Of a stretch of 32,248 nt of DNA, positions 17,765 through 25,309 are shown piece by piece. Each line of letters starts with the position of its first letter. The stretch's first letter is position 1. The DNA comes from an uncultured Clostridia bacterium (GTDB lineage: Bacteria > Bacillota > Clostridia > UBA1381 > UBA9506). Both the position numbers and the translations under genes were made by a program. The DNA lies in the NCBI GenBank assembly GCA_944393605.1, contig CALYAO010000008.1:1-32248 (forward strand), in the 5' to 3' direction. Below the pieces are notes generated by a model, which ran no database searches, had not been told where the DNA came from, and worked only from the letters and a program-made list of their open reading frames with translations.

Positions 17765-17836
17765 TTGGGCGCAGAGCAAAAAACACATTTTACATTGGAT
17801 AGATACTGTCCCAATGCAAAAGGAGGGATCATGTGA
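17765..17836 (+). CDS. Possible 23-codon peptide upstream of the macrodomain gene
   Basis: A TTG at 17765 follows a strong GGAAGGAGG site by about 6 bases. It opens 23 codons (LGAEQKTHFTLDRYCPNAKGG plus two) that end in a TGA overlapping the GTG start of the macrodomain gene. The arrangement would couple translation of the two. I recognise no family. It could be a leader peptide, the stump of a lost gene, or chance. Confidence 0.25.
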   Translation: MGAEQKTHFTLDRYCPNAKGGIM

Positions 17837-18612
17837 ATCAGACAGAGCGGAGATTATTTCTGATTAAAAATCTGATTTCTGAACAAAAGCAATATCAAAA
17901 CATAAGGATTCCGGAGGACGAAGCCGAGCAAAAAAGATTGCTTCGCGCTCTGTTCAATATCCGTATGCCGAAACCCGCAAGCGATGCGTTTTTGGCGATA
18001 CAGGACGCTTATCTGCAAGAAGAAACAAAGCGCAAAGGAATTACGGGATTTTCCAATCTCCAGCCGATTACAGAAGGATTGTATCTTTGGCAGGGTGATA
18101 TTACCACACTGTGCTGCGACGCTATCGTAAATGCTGCAAACAGCGGGCTGCTTGGCTGTTTCTACCCCAACCACGGTTGTATTGACAATGCGATTCATAC
18201 CTTTGCAGGTATTCAGCTTCGTCTGGCTTGCGCCCAGCTGATGAAACGACAAGGTCACGAGGAAGAAACGGGGCAAGCAAAAATCACCCCTGCTTTTAAT
18301 CTTCCTTGCCGCTATGTCATTCATACGGTTGGTCCGATCGTTCGGGGACATCTTACAAAAAGAGATAAGGAACTGCTTGCTTCCTGTTACCGTTCCTGTT
18401 TGGAATTGGCAGATCAAAACAACCTAAAAAGTATTGCGTTCTGCTGCATCTCCACAGGAGAATTTCATTTTCCAAATGATAAAGCAGCACAAATTGCGAT
18501 TCAAACTGTCAAAGATTACAAAGCACAGACGCGCAGTGAAATAGAGGTGATTTTCAATGTTTTTAAGGAAACCGATGACAAGATTTACCGAGCGTTACTC
18601 GGGGCAAATTGA
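17833..18612 (+). CDS. Zinc-containing macrodomain protein, putative protein-ADP-ribose hydrolase
   Basis: This 259-residue protein belongs to the Zn-macro class found beside SirTM genes. It has an N-terminal helical region (~1-75) and the macrodomain. Key elements are WQGDITTLCCDAIVNAANSG (ADP-ribose binding) and the zinc-binding Cys109, His114 and Cys116 in GCFYPNHGCIDNAIH, followed by the AGIQLRLAC segment. Zn-macro enzymes of Staphylococcus and Streptococcus remove ADP-ribose from the protein modified by SirTM. The start is a GTG 6 bases after AGGAGG; the overlapping ATG at 17831 leads straight into a stop. The gene overlaps the SirTM gene by 56 bases. Confidence 0.93.
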   Translation: MNQTERRLFLIKNLISEQKQYQNIRIPEDEAEQKRLLRALFNIRMPKPASDAFLAIQDAYLQEETKRKGITGFSNLQPITEGLYLWQGDITTLCCDAIVNAANSGLLGCFYPNHGCIDNAIHTFAGIQLRLACAQLMKRQGHEEETGQAKITPAFNLPCRYVIHTVGPIVRGHLTKRDKELLASCYRSCLELADQNNLKSIAFCCISTGEFHFPNDKAAQIAIQTVKDYKAQTRSEIEVIFNVFKETDDKIYRALLGAN

Positions 18613-19426
18613 CAGACTGAAAAATGCGATAGAAAATGCCGACACGATCGTGATCAGCGCAGGTGCGGGACTTTCCACCTCAGCAGGTTTTATCTATACG
18701 GGAGAGCGATTTAGCAGCCACTTTGCGGATTTCGAGCAGAAATACGGCTTTCACGATATGTATTCTGGCGGGTTTTATCCTTACAAGACACTGGAAGAAC
18801 ATTGGGCATATTGGAGCAGATATATTTACTTTAACCGCTATGTTGATCCTCCCAAATCCACCTATATGGATTTACTGCGTCTTGTAAAAGACAAGGATTA
18901 CTTTGTGATTACCACAAATGTGGATCACTGCTTTCAAAAGGCGGGCATTGACAAAAAACGCCTTTTTTACACGCAGGGCGATTATGGATTGTTTCAATGC
19001 TCCGAACCGTGCTGCAAGGAAACCTTTGATAATGAAGCTACAGTGCGGCAAATGCTGACGGAGCAAAAGAATATGCGGATTCCTGCCGAACGGTTACCTG
19101 TTTGCCCGCATTGTGGAAAACCGCTTACGATGAATCTTCGTTCCGATGATACGTTTGTTGAGGACGATGGCTGGCACCAAGCAGCGAAACGCTACGAAAA
19201 CTTTTTGCGGACAAGAAGCGGTCAACGGACTTTGTTTTTGGAGCTTGGCGTTGGCTACAATACGCCTGTTATCATTAAATATCCGTTTTGGCAGATGACG
19301 GCGAACAATCCGAAAGCGGTTTATGCCTGTATCAATAACGGTGAAGCGGTTTGTCCAAAAGAAATCGCAGCGCAGTCTATTTGTATAAACAGTGATATTA
19401 ACCGTGTGATTGGAGACTTGGGGTAA
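18557..19426 (+). CDS. SirTM-class sirtuin, protein mono-ADP-ribosyltransferase
   Basis: This 289-residue protein matches class M sirtuins over its full length. NAD-binding GAGLSTSAGF lies near residue 38, and TTNVDHCF carries Asn121. Gln140 in TQGDYG replaces the catalytic histidine of deacetylase sirtuins, as in described SirTM proteins. Zinc ligands are in CSEPCC (148-153) and CPHC (183-186), and the EQKNM and HPFW-like (YPFW) motifs are present. Such enzymes transfer ADP-ribose from NAD to protein rather than deacylate. ATG 18557 follows AGGTG by 7 bases; ATG 18575 is an alternative. It overlaps the macrodomain gene, so writer and eraser are translated together. No GcvH-L or lipoate ligase gene is nearby. 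Confidence 0.93.
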   Translation: MFLRKPMTRFTERYSGQIDRLKNAIENADTIVISAGAGLSTSAGFIYTGERFSSHFADFEQKYGFHDMYSGGFYPYKTLEEHWAYWSRYIYFNRYVDPPKSTYMDLLRLVKDKDYFVITTNVDHCFQKAGIDKKRLFYTQGDYGLFQCSEPCCKETFDNEATVRQMLTEQKNMRIPAERLPVCPHCGKPLTMNLRSDDTFVEDDGWHQAAKRYENFLRTRSGQRTLFLELGVGYNTPVIIKYPFWQMTANNPKAVYACINNGEAVCPKEIAAQSICINSDINRVIGDLG

Positions 19427-19431
19427 ATATT

Positions 19432-19606
19432 ATGCACAATATGGAATCCGTGGTACGGTTGCGTGAAATGCTGTGAAGGCTGTGAGCGCTGTTTTATGTA
19501 CTTTCTTGATAGCGTAAGAAACAAAAGTGGAAAAGATGTTTACAAAACGAAAAGCGGATTTTATCATCCCTTACAGAGCCACAGAAACGGCGGATACAAC
19601 ATGTAA
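19432..19606 (+). pseudogene. 5' remnant of a DUF5131 (phage Gp37/Gp68) gene, frameshifted
   Basis: From TGG 19442 a 54-codon frame reads WNPWYGCVKCCEGCERCFMY and onward to a stop at 19604. It aligns with the first 55 residues of the intact DUF5131 protein at 21132, including the same CX6CX2C spacing. The ATG CAC AAT at 19432 is one base out of frame: dropping the A at 19441 would give MHNWNPWYG, a normal family start. The rest of the gene is missing. The following 260 bases (19607-19865) hold only fragmentary frames and no gene I can name. Confidence 0.75.
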
Positions 19607-19865
19607 AGCGGCGGATTGATCCATGCATGTCCGCTGGTTCCAATCTATGATAAGGTGTGGATCTGGCATCAGAGAATAAAAAGGATATCGCAGGTTATCA
19701 CTTTTGCAACCGTCGCAGAAAACGTACGCCGTCTTCAGTCGCGAGAGTCAAAGTGGGGAAATGGGTTACAAGTTTAGTCAAATCTGCGAAATGCACAAAA
19801 CGTCTGATTTATTTGCAAGGCTTTCAGTGTAATGGATTTGAAGAGTACAATTGGTGGGAGTTGAT

Positions 19866-20627
19866 ATGATGAAAATATTTTATTTTACCGGAACCGGAAA
19901 CAGTCTTGCTGTGGCAAAAAAATTTAACGGTGAACTGATTTCTATACCGCAGGTGGTAAAGGGAAAAAATACGCTTGTGTATCAAGATGAGGCAATTGGC
20001 ATTGTATTTCCACTGTATTGCTTGAATCCGCCCAAAATGGTGCGTGAATTTTTAAGCAGGGCAAAACTTCAGACAGAGTATCTTTTTGCTGTTGCTACTT
20101 ATGGAAATTTGGCCGGAGCTTCTATGCAGGCGCTTCAAAAAGCTGTAAAAAGCTATGGCTATCAGTTTGATTATATGAATACGCTGCTGATGGTGGACAA
20201 TTTTCTTCCCAATTTTGATGTTATTGAAGAAATTTCTCGGATGCCCAAGAAACAAACACAGAAAAAGCTCGAAAAAATAATATCAGATGTTTTTAGTCGC
20301 AAGCGCTATATGCCAAAAGTCACACAGAAAGATAGAGAACTTTCTGAACTGTGTGTACCTTTGATGGAACAGCAGGATCGGGGCGAAAACGCAAAAGCAT
20401 TTATCATAAATGAGAACTGTACGCGTTGCGGGGTCTGTGTAAAAGTTTGTCCGGCAGACAATATATTGCTGAGAGAACAGGTCACATTTTGCAACAGATG
20501 TGAAAGCTGCTATGCCTGCATACATGCCTGTCCACAGAATGCGATTCATTTAAAAAATGAAAAAAGCAGTAAGCGTTGGAGAAATTCCGAAGTCACATTG
20601 AAAGAACTGATTGAATCCAATCAGTAA
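19866..20627 (+). CDS. EFR1-type flavodoxin/ferredoxin fusion
   Basis: This 253-residue protein has an N-terminal flavodoxin fold with the FMN phosphate loop FTGTGNS and the FPLYCLNPPKMVREF and ATYGN segments. The C-terminus has two [4Fe-4S] motifs, CTRCGVCVKVCP (about residue 187) and CNRCESCYACIHACP (about 213). EFR1 family proteins are presumed electron carriers in anaerobes. ATG 19866 follows GGGAG by 5 bases; a second ATG lies at 19869. It is separated from the SirTM gene by the DUF5131 remnant and shares the island's AT-rich codon use. It may have its own promoter. From 20628 to 20860 nothing convincing is seen; a 55-codon frame (20632-20799) has no recognisable features. Confidence 0.9.
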   Translation: MMKIFYFTGTGNSLAVAKKFNGELISIPQVVKGKNTLVYQDEAIGIVFPLYCLNPPKMVREFLSRAKLQTEYLFAVATYGNLAGASMQALQKAVKSYGYQFDYMNTLLMVDNFLPNFDVIEEISRMPKKQTQKKLEKIISDVFSRKRYMPKVTQKDRELSELCVPLMEQQDRGENAKAFIINENCTRCGVCVKVCPADNILLREQVTFCNRCESCYACIHACPQNAIHLKNEKSSKRWRNSEVTLKELIESNQ

Positions 20628-20860
20628 ATGTATGAAAATGATAAATATGTATAAATATGTTAGAAATCAACGGCAGCCAACGGATTCTAATTCACTGCAA
20701 GTTTATTGGGATCGTAGAAATCCCGGATTGCAAAAGCTACTAAAAAGCGGATATCTGCAAAGACATAGCGGTTGCGCATATATGATCAAGCCCGCATAAA
20801 TCAAAAGAGACCGACCAATTCCAGCTCCATACAGATATGAGGAAACCAATTGATATAAAG

Positions 20861-20901
20861 AAAAATCGAGTGTTCATAACTCAAATCTGTTATGAACACT
20901 C
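20861..20901 (-). terminator. Terminator of tRNA-Leu
   Basis: A perfect 13-base stem (20868-20880 with 20889-20901, GAGTGTTCATAAC) is followed on the minus strand by GATTTTT. It begins 5 bases past the tRNA CCA end. Confidence 0.88.
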
Positions 20902-20905
20902 GGCG

Positions 20906-20991
20906 TGGTACCGGTGGCCGGACTTGAACCGGCACGTCGTCTCCGACCGCGGATTTTAAGTCCGCTATGTCTGCCATTCCATCACACCGGC
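20906..20991 (-). tRNA. tRNA-Leu (anticodon UAA)
   Basis: Read on the minus strand, an 86-base cloverleaf starts GCCGGTG and ends CACCGGTACCA with an encoded CCA. The anticodon arm GGACT-TAA-AATCC gives UAA. A long variable arm (class II) and the T arm GGTTCAAGTCC are present. The tRNA 3' end faces the AT-rich island. Confidence 0.95.
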
Positions 20992-21007
20992 GAATCCAAC
21001 GGTGTTT

Positions 21008-21036
21008 ATTGTAGCACACCCTCACCCAAAAGTCAA
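21008..21036 (-). promoter_or_regulatory. Promoter of tRNA-Leu
   Basis: On the minus strand TTGACT (21031-21036) and TACAAT (21008-21013) are 17 bases apart, ending 17 bases before the tRNA. Confidence 0.85.
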
Positions 21037-21064
21037 TACAAAAAAATACGCCTGCCATCCCCTA

Positions 21065-21093
21065 TTGTATTCCTTTTGGTGCTGTGATAGAAT
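21065..21093 (+). promoter_or_regulatory. Promoter of the intact DUF5131 gene
   Basis: TTGTAT (21065-21070) and TAGAAT (21088-21093) are 17 bases apart. Transcription would begin near 21100, which supports the start codon at 21132 over the in-frame GTG 21084 and ATG 21102. Confidence 0.55.
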
Positions 21094-21131
21094 ACCATCA
21101 GATGGAAAAAACAGAAAGGCGGTTAGCTGCG

Positions 21132-21854
21132 ATGAAGGACGGATGGAACCCATGGCACGGCTGTCATAAGATCAGCCCCGGGTGTGCACACTGCTATGTG
21201 TACCGCATGGACGCACGGCATGAGAAGGACAGCGCCGTTGTGACAAAAAATGCCGACTTTGATTTGCCCCTCCGCCACAGACGGGATGGGACATACCGGC
21301 TTCCGGCCGGCTCCGTGATTCCCACCTGTTTCACGTCGGACTTTTTTCTGGAGGATGCGGACCCCTGGCGGCCCGATGCCTGGCGCATCATCCGTGAGCG
21401 GCAGGACGCGCACTTTTTTATCATCACAAAGCGCATCCATCGGCTGCCCGAATGCCTGCCGCCTGACTGGGGAGACGGCTATGAGAACGTCACCATTTAC
21501 TGTACGGTTGAGAACCAAGACCGGGCGGATTTTCGGCTGCCGTTATATGCCGCCGCGCCCATCCGGCACAAAGGGCTCATCCTGGAGCCGCTGTTAGAAT
21601 CCATAGACCTGACACCGTATCTCGGCGGCAACTGGCTTACGGAGGTGTCGGTGGGCGGGGAGTCGGGCAATGAAGCCCGCCCCTGCCACTATGATTGGGT
21701 GCTCTCCATCCGGCAGCAGTGTATGGACGCAGGGGTCGCGTTTGCCTTCCGGCAGACGGGCGCGCGGTTTGTGAAAGACGGCAAATTGTACCGCATCCCC
21801 CGGCGCCTGCAGCATGCACAGGCCCGCAAAGCCAATTTGGATTATATTCCCTAA
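21132..21854 (+). CDS. DUF5131 family protein (phage Gp37/Gp68-like)
   Basis: This 240-residue protein belongs to a family known from phages and bacterial chromosomes and thought to be radical-SAM-related. The N-terminus MKDGWNPWHGCHKISPGCAHCY has the conserved CX6CX2C cysteines. Later family blocks include TCFTSDFFLEDADPWRP, FFIITKRIHRLP, WGDGYENVTIYCTVENQ and VGGESG, with RQTGARFVKDGK near the end. ATG 21132 is preceded by AAAGGCGG and fits the promoter. Its GC-rich codon use matches the chromosome, unlike the remnant at 19432. The reaction is unknown. Confidence 0.9.
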   Translation: MKDGWNPWHGCHKISPGCAHCYVYRMDARHEKDSAVVTKNADFDLPLRHRRDGTYRLPAGSVIPTCFTSDFFLEDADPWRPDAWRIIRERQDAHFFIITKRIHRLPECLPPDWGDGYENVTIYCTVENQDRADFRLPLYAAAPIRHKGLILEPLLESIDLTPYLGGNWLTEVSVGGESGNEARPCHYDWVLSIRQQCMDAGVAFAFRQTGARFVKDGKLYRIPRRLQHAQARKANLDYIP

Positions 21855-21895
21855 CAAGAACAGCACCGTCAACATGCTAGACGGTGCTGTTCTTG
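21855..21895. terminator. Bidirectional terminator between convergent genes
   Basis: A perfect 16-base inverted repeat (21855-21870 with 21880-21895, CAAGAACAGCACCGTC) has a 9-base loop. It sits 0 bases past the DUF5131 stop and 7 bases before the end of the VOC gene on the other strand. The T tails are weak, but the stem is very stable. Confidence 0.75.
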
Positions 21896-21902
21896 TATGA
21901 TC

Positions 21903-22319
21903 CTATGATTTTTGCAGGCTCAACTGCCAGGCGAGGCCGAATTTGTCCACCACCAGCCCATAACAGTCGCTCCATTCGGTCTTGCCAAGCGGCATAGGGA
22001 CCTCGCCGCCTTCGGACAGCCGCGCAAACCAGGCCCGCAGCTGTGCCTCATCGGAGGTCACCACCGTCAGACTCATGTTGTTGCCTACCAGGTAAGGTAC
22101 GCCCGACAGCACGTCCGAAAACTGGAGCCGGCTGCCGGCGATGGTGAGCTCGGTGTATAAAATTTTGTCACGTTCCGCCTCGGGGACGGGGTGTGCCGGG
22201 TCGGAAGGCATATCGCCAAACGTCATAAATCGTGGCGGTTTGGTTTCAAATGCAGCCGCATAGAACGTAACGGCGTCCCGGCAGGTGCCATTGAAGTTGA
22301 TGAACAGGTTGATGGGCAT
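21903..22319 (-). CDS. VOC-fold (PhnB-like) protein
   Basis: This 138-residue protein of the glyoxalase/dioxygenase superfamily resembles the PhnB/3-demethylubiquinone methyltransferase-like group: INFNGTCRDAVTFYAAAF at the start, LTIAGSRLQFSD in the middle, NNMSLTVVTSDEAQLRAWFARLSEGG, and FGLAWQL at the end. The function of this group is largely unknown, and several members are metal-independent. ATG 22319 follows AAAGGAGG by 8 bases. The gene stands alone, with a 124-base gap before the end of the feo operon and a terminator after it. Confidence 0.88.
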   Translation of the reverse strand: MPINLFINFNGTCRDAVTFYAAAFETKPPRFMTFGDMPSDPAHPVPEAERDKILYTELTIAGSRLQFSDVLSGVPYLVGNNMSLTVVTSDEAQLRAWFARLSEGGEVPMPLGKTEWSDCYGLVVDKFGLAWQLSLQKS

Positions 22320-22443
22320 GTGTGGTTGCCTCCTTTGGACATGATACCATTAGACTGCCCCGTTTTTGCCTGTTCCATCCGCTCGTTTTGCTTTTGCCAT
22401 ATGACGCATGTTTGCGCTGTGCCAAACTGCCTTGCAATGCATG

Positions 22444-22620
22444 TCACAAACTCTCTTTTTCGCGGCGCCGATGCCTTCGCGGAGGTCTGGTACGGTCGCT
22501 GCAACCAGCGCACCCCCTGCGCTTGTGGCACGCTGCGCATCCGTGCGGCAATGCCGCGCCGCACCGTATGCAGCGGTTGCCCGTTGTCTCCTGTTCATAG
22601 CCGCATTGTGTGCATTTCAC
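22444..22620 (-). CDS. Small four-CxxC zinc-ribbon-like protein after feoB
   Basis: A GTG at 22620, about 10 bases after GGAAAGG, opens 58 codons. The N-terminal 40 residues hold four CxxC pairs (CTQC, CIRC, CAAC, CAGC), and the C-terminus is strongly basic (RTRPPRRHRRREKESL). The spacing suits two zinc ribbons or rubredoxin-like knuckles. It begins 30 bases after the feoB stop with no terminator between, so it is the last gene of the iron operon. The Cys-rich membrane protein often found after feoB (pfam12669-like) has a membrane helix, and this one has none. The FeoC winged helix is also different. Function unknown. Confidence 0.65.
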   Translation of the reverse strand: MKCTQCGYEQETTGNRCIRCGAALPHGCAACHKRRGCAGCSDRTRPPRRHRRREKESL

Positions 22621-22650
22621 AATGATACCATCCTTTCCTGCGCCGTGTCC

Positions 22651-24456
22651 CTAGAACAGCAGCATGACGTTGGCAAGCGCGCCGCCCACCAGGAACGCGA
22701 TGACCAGGCTGCCAATCCAGATGGCCGCCGCTTCAGTTTTTGTCCGTTCTTTGAAAATCATCAGCACCGACGCCAGGCAAGGCACAAACAGCGTCAGCGT
22801 CACCATCGAAACCAAGATCTGCTGGTTGGTCATGGGCAGCGCGTCTAGCCCAGCCGCGCCGAAGTCCCGCCGGATGATGCCCATGATGAATGCAGTGGTC
22901 GCCTCCCGGGGAAGGTGCAAAAACCCCACGATGAGGGGCGACACGAAATCAATGATCCGGTCGAGGAGCTTGGTGACCTCTAATGTGGTGATGATGAGCG
23001 CCCCCAATGCGAAAATGGGGATGGCTTCTTTTAAGAACTGCTGGGTTTTGAGATAGGTTTTTTTGAGCACATTCATGGGCTGGGGCACCCGCATGCGGGG
23101 CAGGTCGATGAGCAGGTCCGAAGAGCGCCCCGGGAGGGCCTTATCCAGCACTTTGCCCGCTAAAACAAAGACCAAAACGATGATACCGGCATATACAAAG
23201 GAATAGCCAACGCCCATTTTGGATACGTTCCCGATGATAATCCCAAACTGGGCGGAGCAGGGGATGGTTAGTCCCAAAAGCGCCGTTGCGATGGTCCGCT
23301 CTCGCCGGGAGCCCAACAGCCGGGTACTCACCGTCGCCACCGTCACGCACCCAAATCCAAGGATAAACGGAATGATTGCCCGCCCGTTGAGGCCGATTTT
23401 GGACAGCCCGCGGTCCAGCAGCGTCGCAATGCGGGGCAGATATCCCGTATCCTCCAGGATGGACAGCATGAGATAAAACCCCGCCACCAGCGGCAGCAGG
23501 AGGCCAAATATGTAGGTCGGCACCATGGTGAGCAGACCGAATTCCCCAACCAGGAACTGCCCCAGCACACTGCTTTCATTCACGACATGGGAGACCGCCC
23601 ACCGGATGAAGGGCTCATAGTAGCCCTGCATGATGGTCTCTTCCGTGAAGCCGACCACCACCTGCGCGATGACATAGCCCAAAAAAAGGAAAATCAGCAA
23701 GAGTGTCGCAAGCATGGCGGGAATGCCTGTTTTGGGGGACAGCAGCACCCGGCCCACGCGGGTTGCGATGCTCCGGTCGTCCTGTGTGCTGGCAAACACC
23801 TGCGACACAATCTGGTCCACGTGCTTTCTGCGCATGAAGTACACATGGTCCCGCTGGTGGAGCGCCTCCAGGTGGTATTGCTTGAGCAGCAGTTCGTCGT
23901 CCTCCAGCAGAAGCAGCTTCTCGGCCTTGCTGCGTACCTTGATGTTATACCGGTCCAGCTGCTCTTCAATGTCCGCCGTGGGATTGCCGCCCCAGGCCTC
24001 TTCGATGCGGTCCTTTAGCTGTTCCACATTCTTGCCCGTCTTTGCCACCGTCGGAATGACCGGAACACCCAACAGGTCGGACAGCTTTGCCACATCCAGC
24101 GATAACGCATTTTCCTCAATCTCATCCATCATATTGAGGCACACGATGATCCGCTTCCCCATATCAATGAGCTGCTGGGTGAGGAACAAATCCCGCCCCA
24201 GGTGCAGCGCGTCCACCACGTTGACGATGATATCGCCGTCGATGATGACCTGCCGCGCAACCCGCTCCTCGTCGTTGAAGCAGGAGACCCCATAGATGCC
24301 CGGCGTATCCACGACTTCATACTTTCCAAATTTTCCCGTTTTGAGGTCTACCGTGGTGCCCGGGAAGTTGGATACCTCTGCATAGACCCCAGTAAGGCTG
24401 TTAAAAAAGACCGACTTGCCCACGTTGGGATTGCCGACCAATACAATTTTTTCCAT
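22651..24456 (-). CDS. feoB: Ferrous iron transporter FeoB
   Basis: This 601-residue membrane GTPase imports Fe(II). G-protein motifs are at the N-terminus: GNPNVGKS (G1), NFPGTTVD (G2), DTPG (G3) and NMMD (G4). The membrane part has about nine helices, with GFGCVTVATVSTR in the first gate region and FVPCLASVLM in the second. The protein is shorter than the 700-770 residues of enterobacterial FeoB and matches the compact form of strict anaerobes. ATG 24456 follows GAGGG; the open frame reaches 24489 only through a TTG inside feoA. The distance to feoA is 10 bases. Confidence 0.95.
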   Translation of the reverse strand: MEKIVLVGNPNVGKSVFFNSLTGVYAEVSNFPGTTVDLKTGKFGKYEVVDTPGIYGVSCFNDEERVARQVIIDGDIIVNVVDALHLGRDLFLTQQLIDMGKRIIVCLNMMDEIEENALSLDVAKLSDLLGVPVIPTVAKTGKNVEQLKDRIEEAWGGNPTADIEEQLDRYNIKVRSKAEKLLLLEDDELLLKQYHLEALHQRDHVYFMRRKHVDQIVSQVFASTQDDRSIATRVGRVLLSPKTGIPAMLATLLLIFLFLGYVIAQVVVGFTEETIMQGYYEPFIRWAVSHVVNESSVLGQFLVGEFGLLTMVPTYIFGLLLPLVAGFYLMLSILEDTGYLPRIATLLDRGLSKIGLNGRAIIPFILGFGCVTVATVSTRLLGSRRERTIATALLGLTIPCSAQFGIIIGNVSKMGVGYSFVYAGIIVLVFVLAGKVLDKALPGRSSDLLIDLPRMRVPQPMNVLKKTYLKTQQFLKEAIPIFALGALIITTLEVTKLLDRIIDFVSPLIVGFLHLPREATTAFIMGIIRRDFGAAGLDALPMTNQQILVSMVTLTLFVPCLASVLMIFKERTKTEAAAIWIGSLVIAFLVGGALANVMLLF

Positions 24457-24466
24457 TTTTTCGCCC

Positions 24467-24730
24467 TCAATCCGTTTGATGATCCACAATTCTTCTGGCA
24501 GGCTTGTTTTCCTCCTGTACCGTCACTTGAATCTCCCGTGCGATGTGTTGTCCGATGGCAATCTCCTGGAAGGCGCTGCGCAGAACCACCGGGCCGTTGT
24601 GGATGGATTCCACGCACGAAAGCTGAGCGCCCTCATAGATGCCTAGGCGCATGGCTTGCGCACGTACGTCTGATTTGGGCAGCTGAACGATGACCAGATC
24701 CTGCCCCTTCTTTACCATGTCGAGCGTCAC
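24467..24730 (-). CDS. feoA: Ferrous iron transport accessory protein FeoA
   Basis: This 87-residue SH3-like protein helps FeoB. The core GQDLVIVQL, RAQAMRLGIYEGAQL, VVLRSAFQEIAIGQHIAREIQV is typical of FeoA. The likely start is GTG 24730, 11 bases after GGGAG; ATG 24718 is possible. An ATG nearer the ribosome site is out of frame and stops at once. The gene starts 7 bases after the NUDIX stop, and the C-terminal QEENKPARRI tail is longer than usual. Confidence 0.9.
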   Translation of the reverse strand: MTLDMVKKGQDLVIVQLPKSDVRAQAMRLGIYEGAQLSCVESIHNGPVVLRSAFQEIAIGQHIAREIQVTVQEENKPARRIVDHQTD

Positions 24731-24737
24731 GCCCGCT

Positions 24738-25304
24738 TCATCTCCCTTCCTCCCGCAACCGGACTGCCTGCCGCGCAAAGAGCTCCTTGGCTTTTAGGAT
24801 ACCAATGGCGGATTTTGCATCCTGCAATTCGCCGCGCATCACCATCTCCACCACGTCTGCGAATGGATACCGCTCTACCTCCAGGAACTCGTCCTCGTCA
24901 AGGTGCACGGTACCTGCATACAGGCCCGTTGCGAGGTAGAGGTGAATAATCTCCTGGCAAAAGCCGGGCGTTGGGTAAAACGCACCCATATAGGTGAACT
25001 GCTTCGCCTTCATGCCCGTTTCCTCTTCCAGCTCCCGGATGCCGCACGCACGGTGATCCTCCCCGTAGTTCAGCTTGCCCGCCGGCAGCTCCAGCACCAA
25101 CCTGTCAAAGGGGCGCCGGTACTGCCGCACCATCAGCACGTTGCCCGCGTCGTCCACCGGCACAATGGCCACGCCGCCGGGGTGTTCCACCACCTCCCGG
25201 GTCGCTTCCTTTCCGTTGGGCAACAACACAGTATCCCGCCGGAGGGTGATGATTTTTCCTTCAAATAATACCTCACTGGCAAGCGTTTTTTCGCTCATAT
25301 CCAT
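24738..25304 (-). CDS. NUDIX hydrolase, ADP-ribose pyrophosphatase type
   Basis: This 188-residue protein has a complete Nudix box, G-x5-E-x7-RELEEETG, at GKLNYGEDHRACGIRELEEETG (residues ~91-112). It shows the ADP-ribose pyrophosphatase features EHPGGVAIVPVD, RQYRRPF and the downstream proline region FYPTPGFCQE. NudF-type enzymes cleave ADP-ribose to AMP and ribose 5-phosphate. ATG 25304 follows GGGAG by 9 bases. It sits 5 bases after the double-ferredoxin gene and in front of feoA. ADP-ribose clearance would also serve the SirTM/macrodomain pair 6 kb away, but there is no evidence of a link. Confidence 0.92.
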   Translation of the reverse strand: MDMSEKTLASEVLFEGKIITLRRDTVLLPNGKEATREVVEHPGGVAIVPVDDAGNVLMVRQYRRPFDRLVLELPAGKLNYGEDHRACGIRELEEETGMKAKQFTYMGAFYPTPGFCQEIIHLYLATGLYAGTVHLDEDEFLEVERYPFADVVEMVMRGELQDAKSAIGILKAKELFARQAVRLREEGR

Positions 25305-25309
25305 GTTTT

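Noticed and set aside
20632-20799. A 55-codon frame between the EFR1 gene and tRNA-Leu.
   Set aside because: No good ribosome site, no family resemblance, and other frames in the same stretch are equally open.
24738-25304. A direct functional link between the NUDIX ADP-ribose hydrolase and the SirTM/macrodomain operon.
   Set aside because: The chemistry fits, but the gene is in another operon with iron genes 6 kb away, so I kept it only as a remark.
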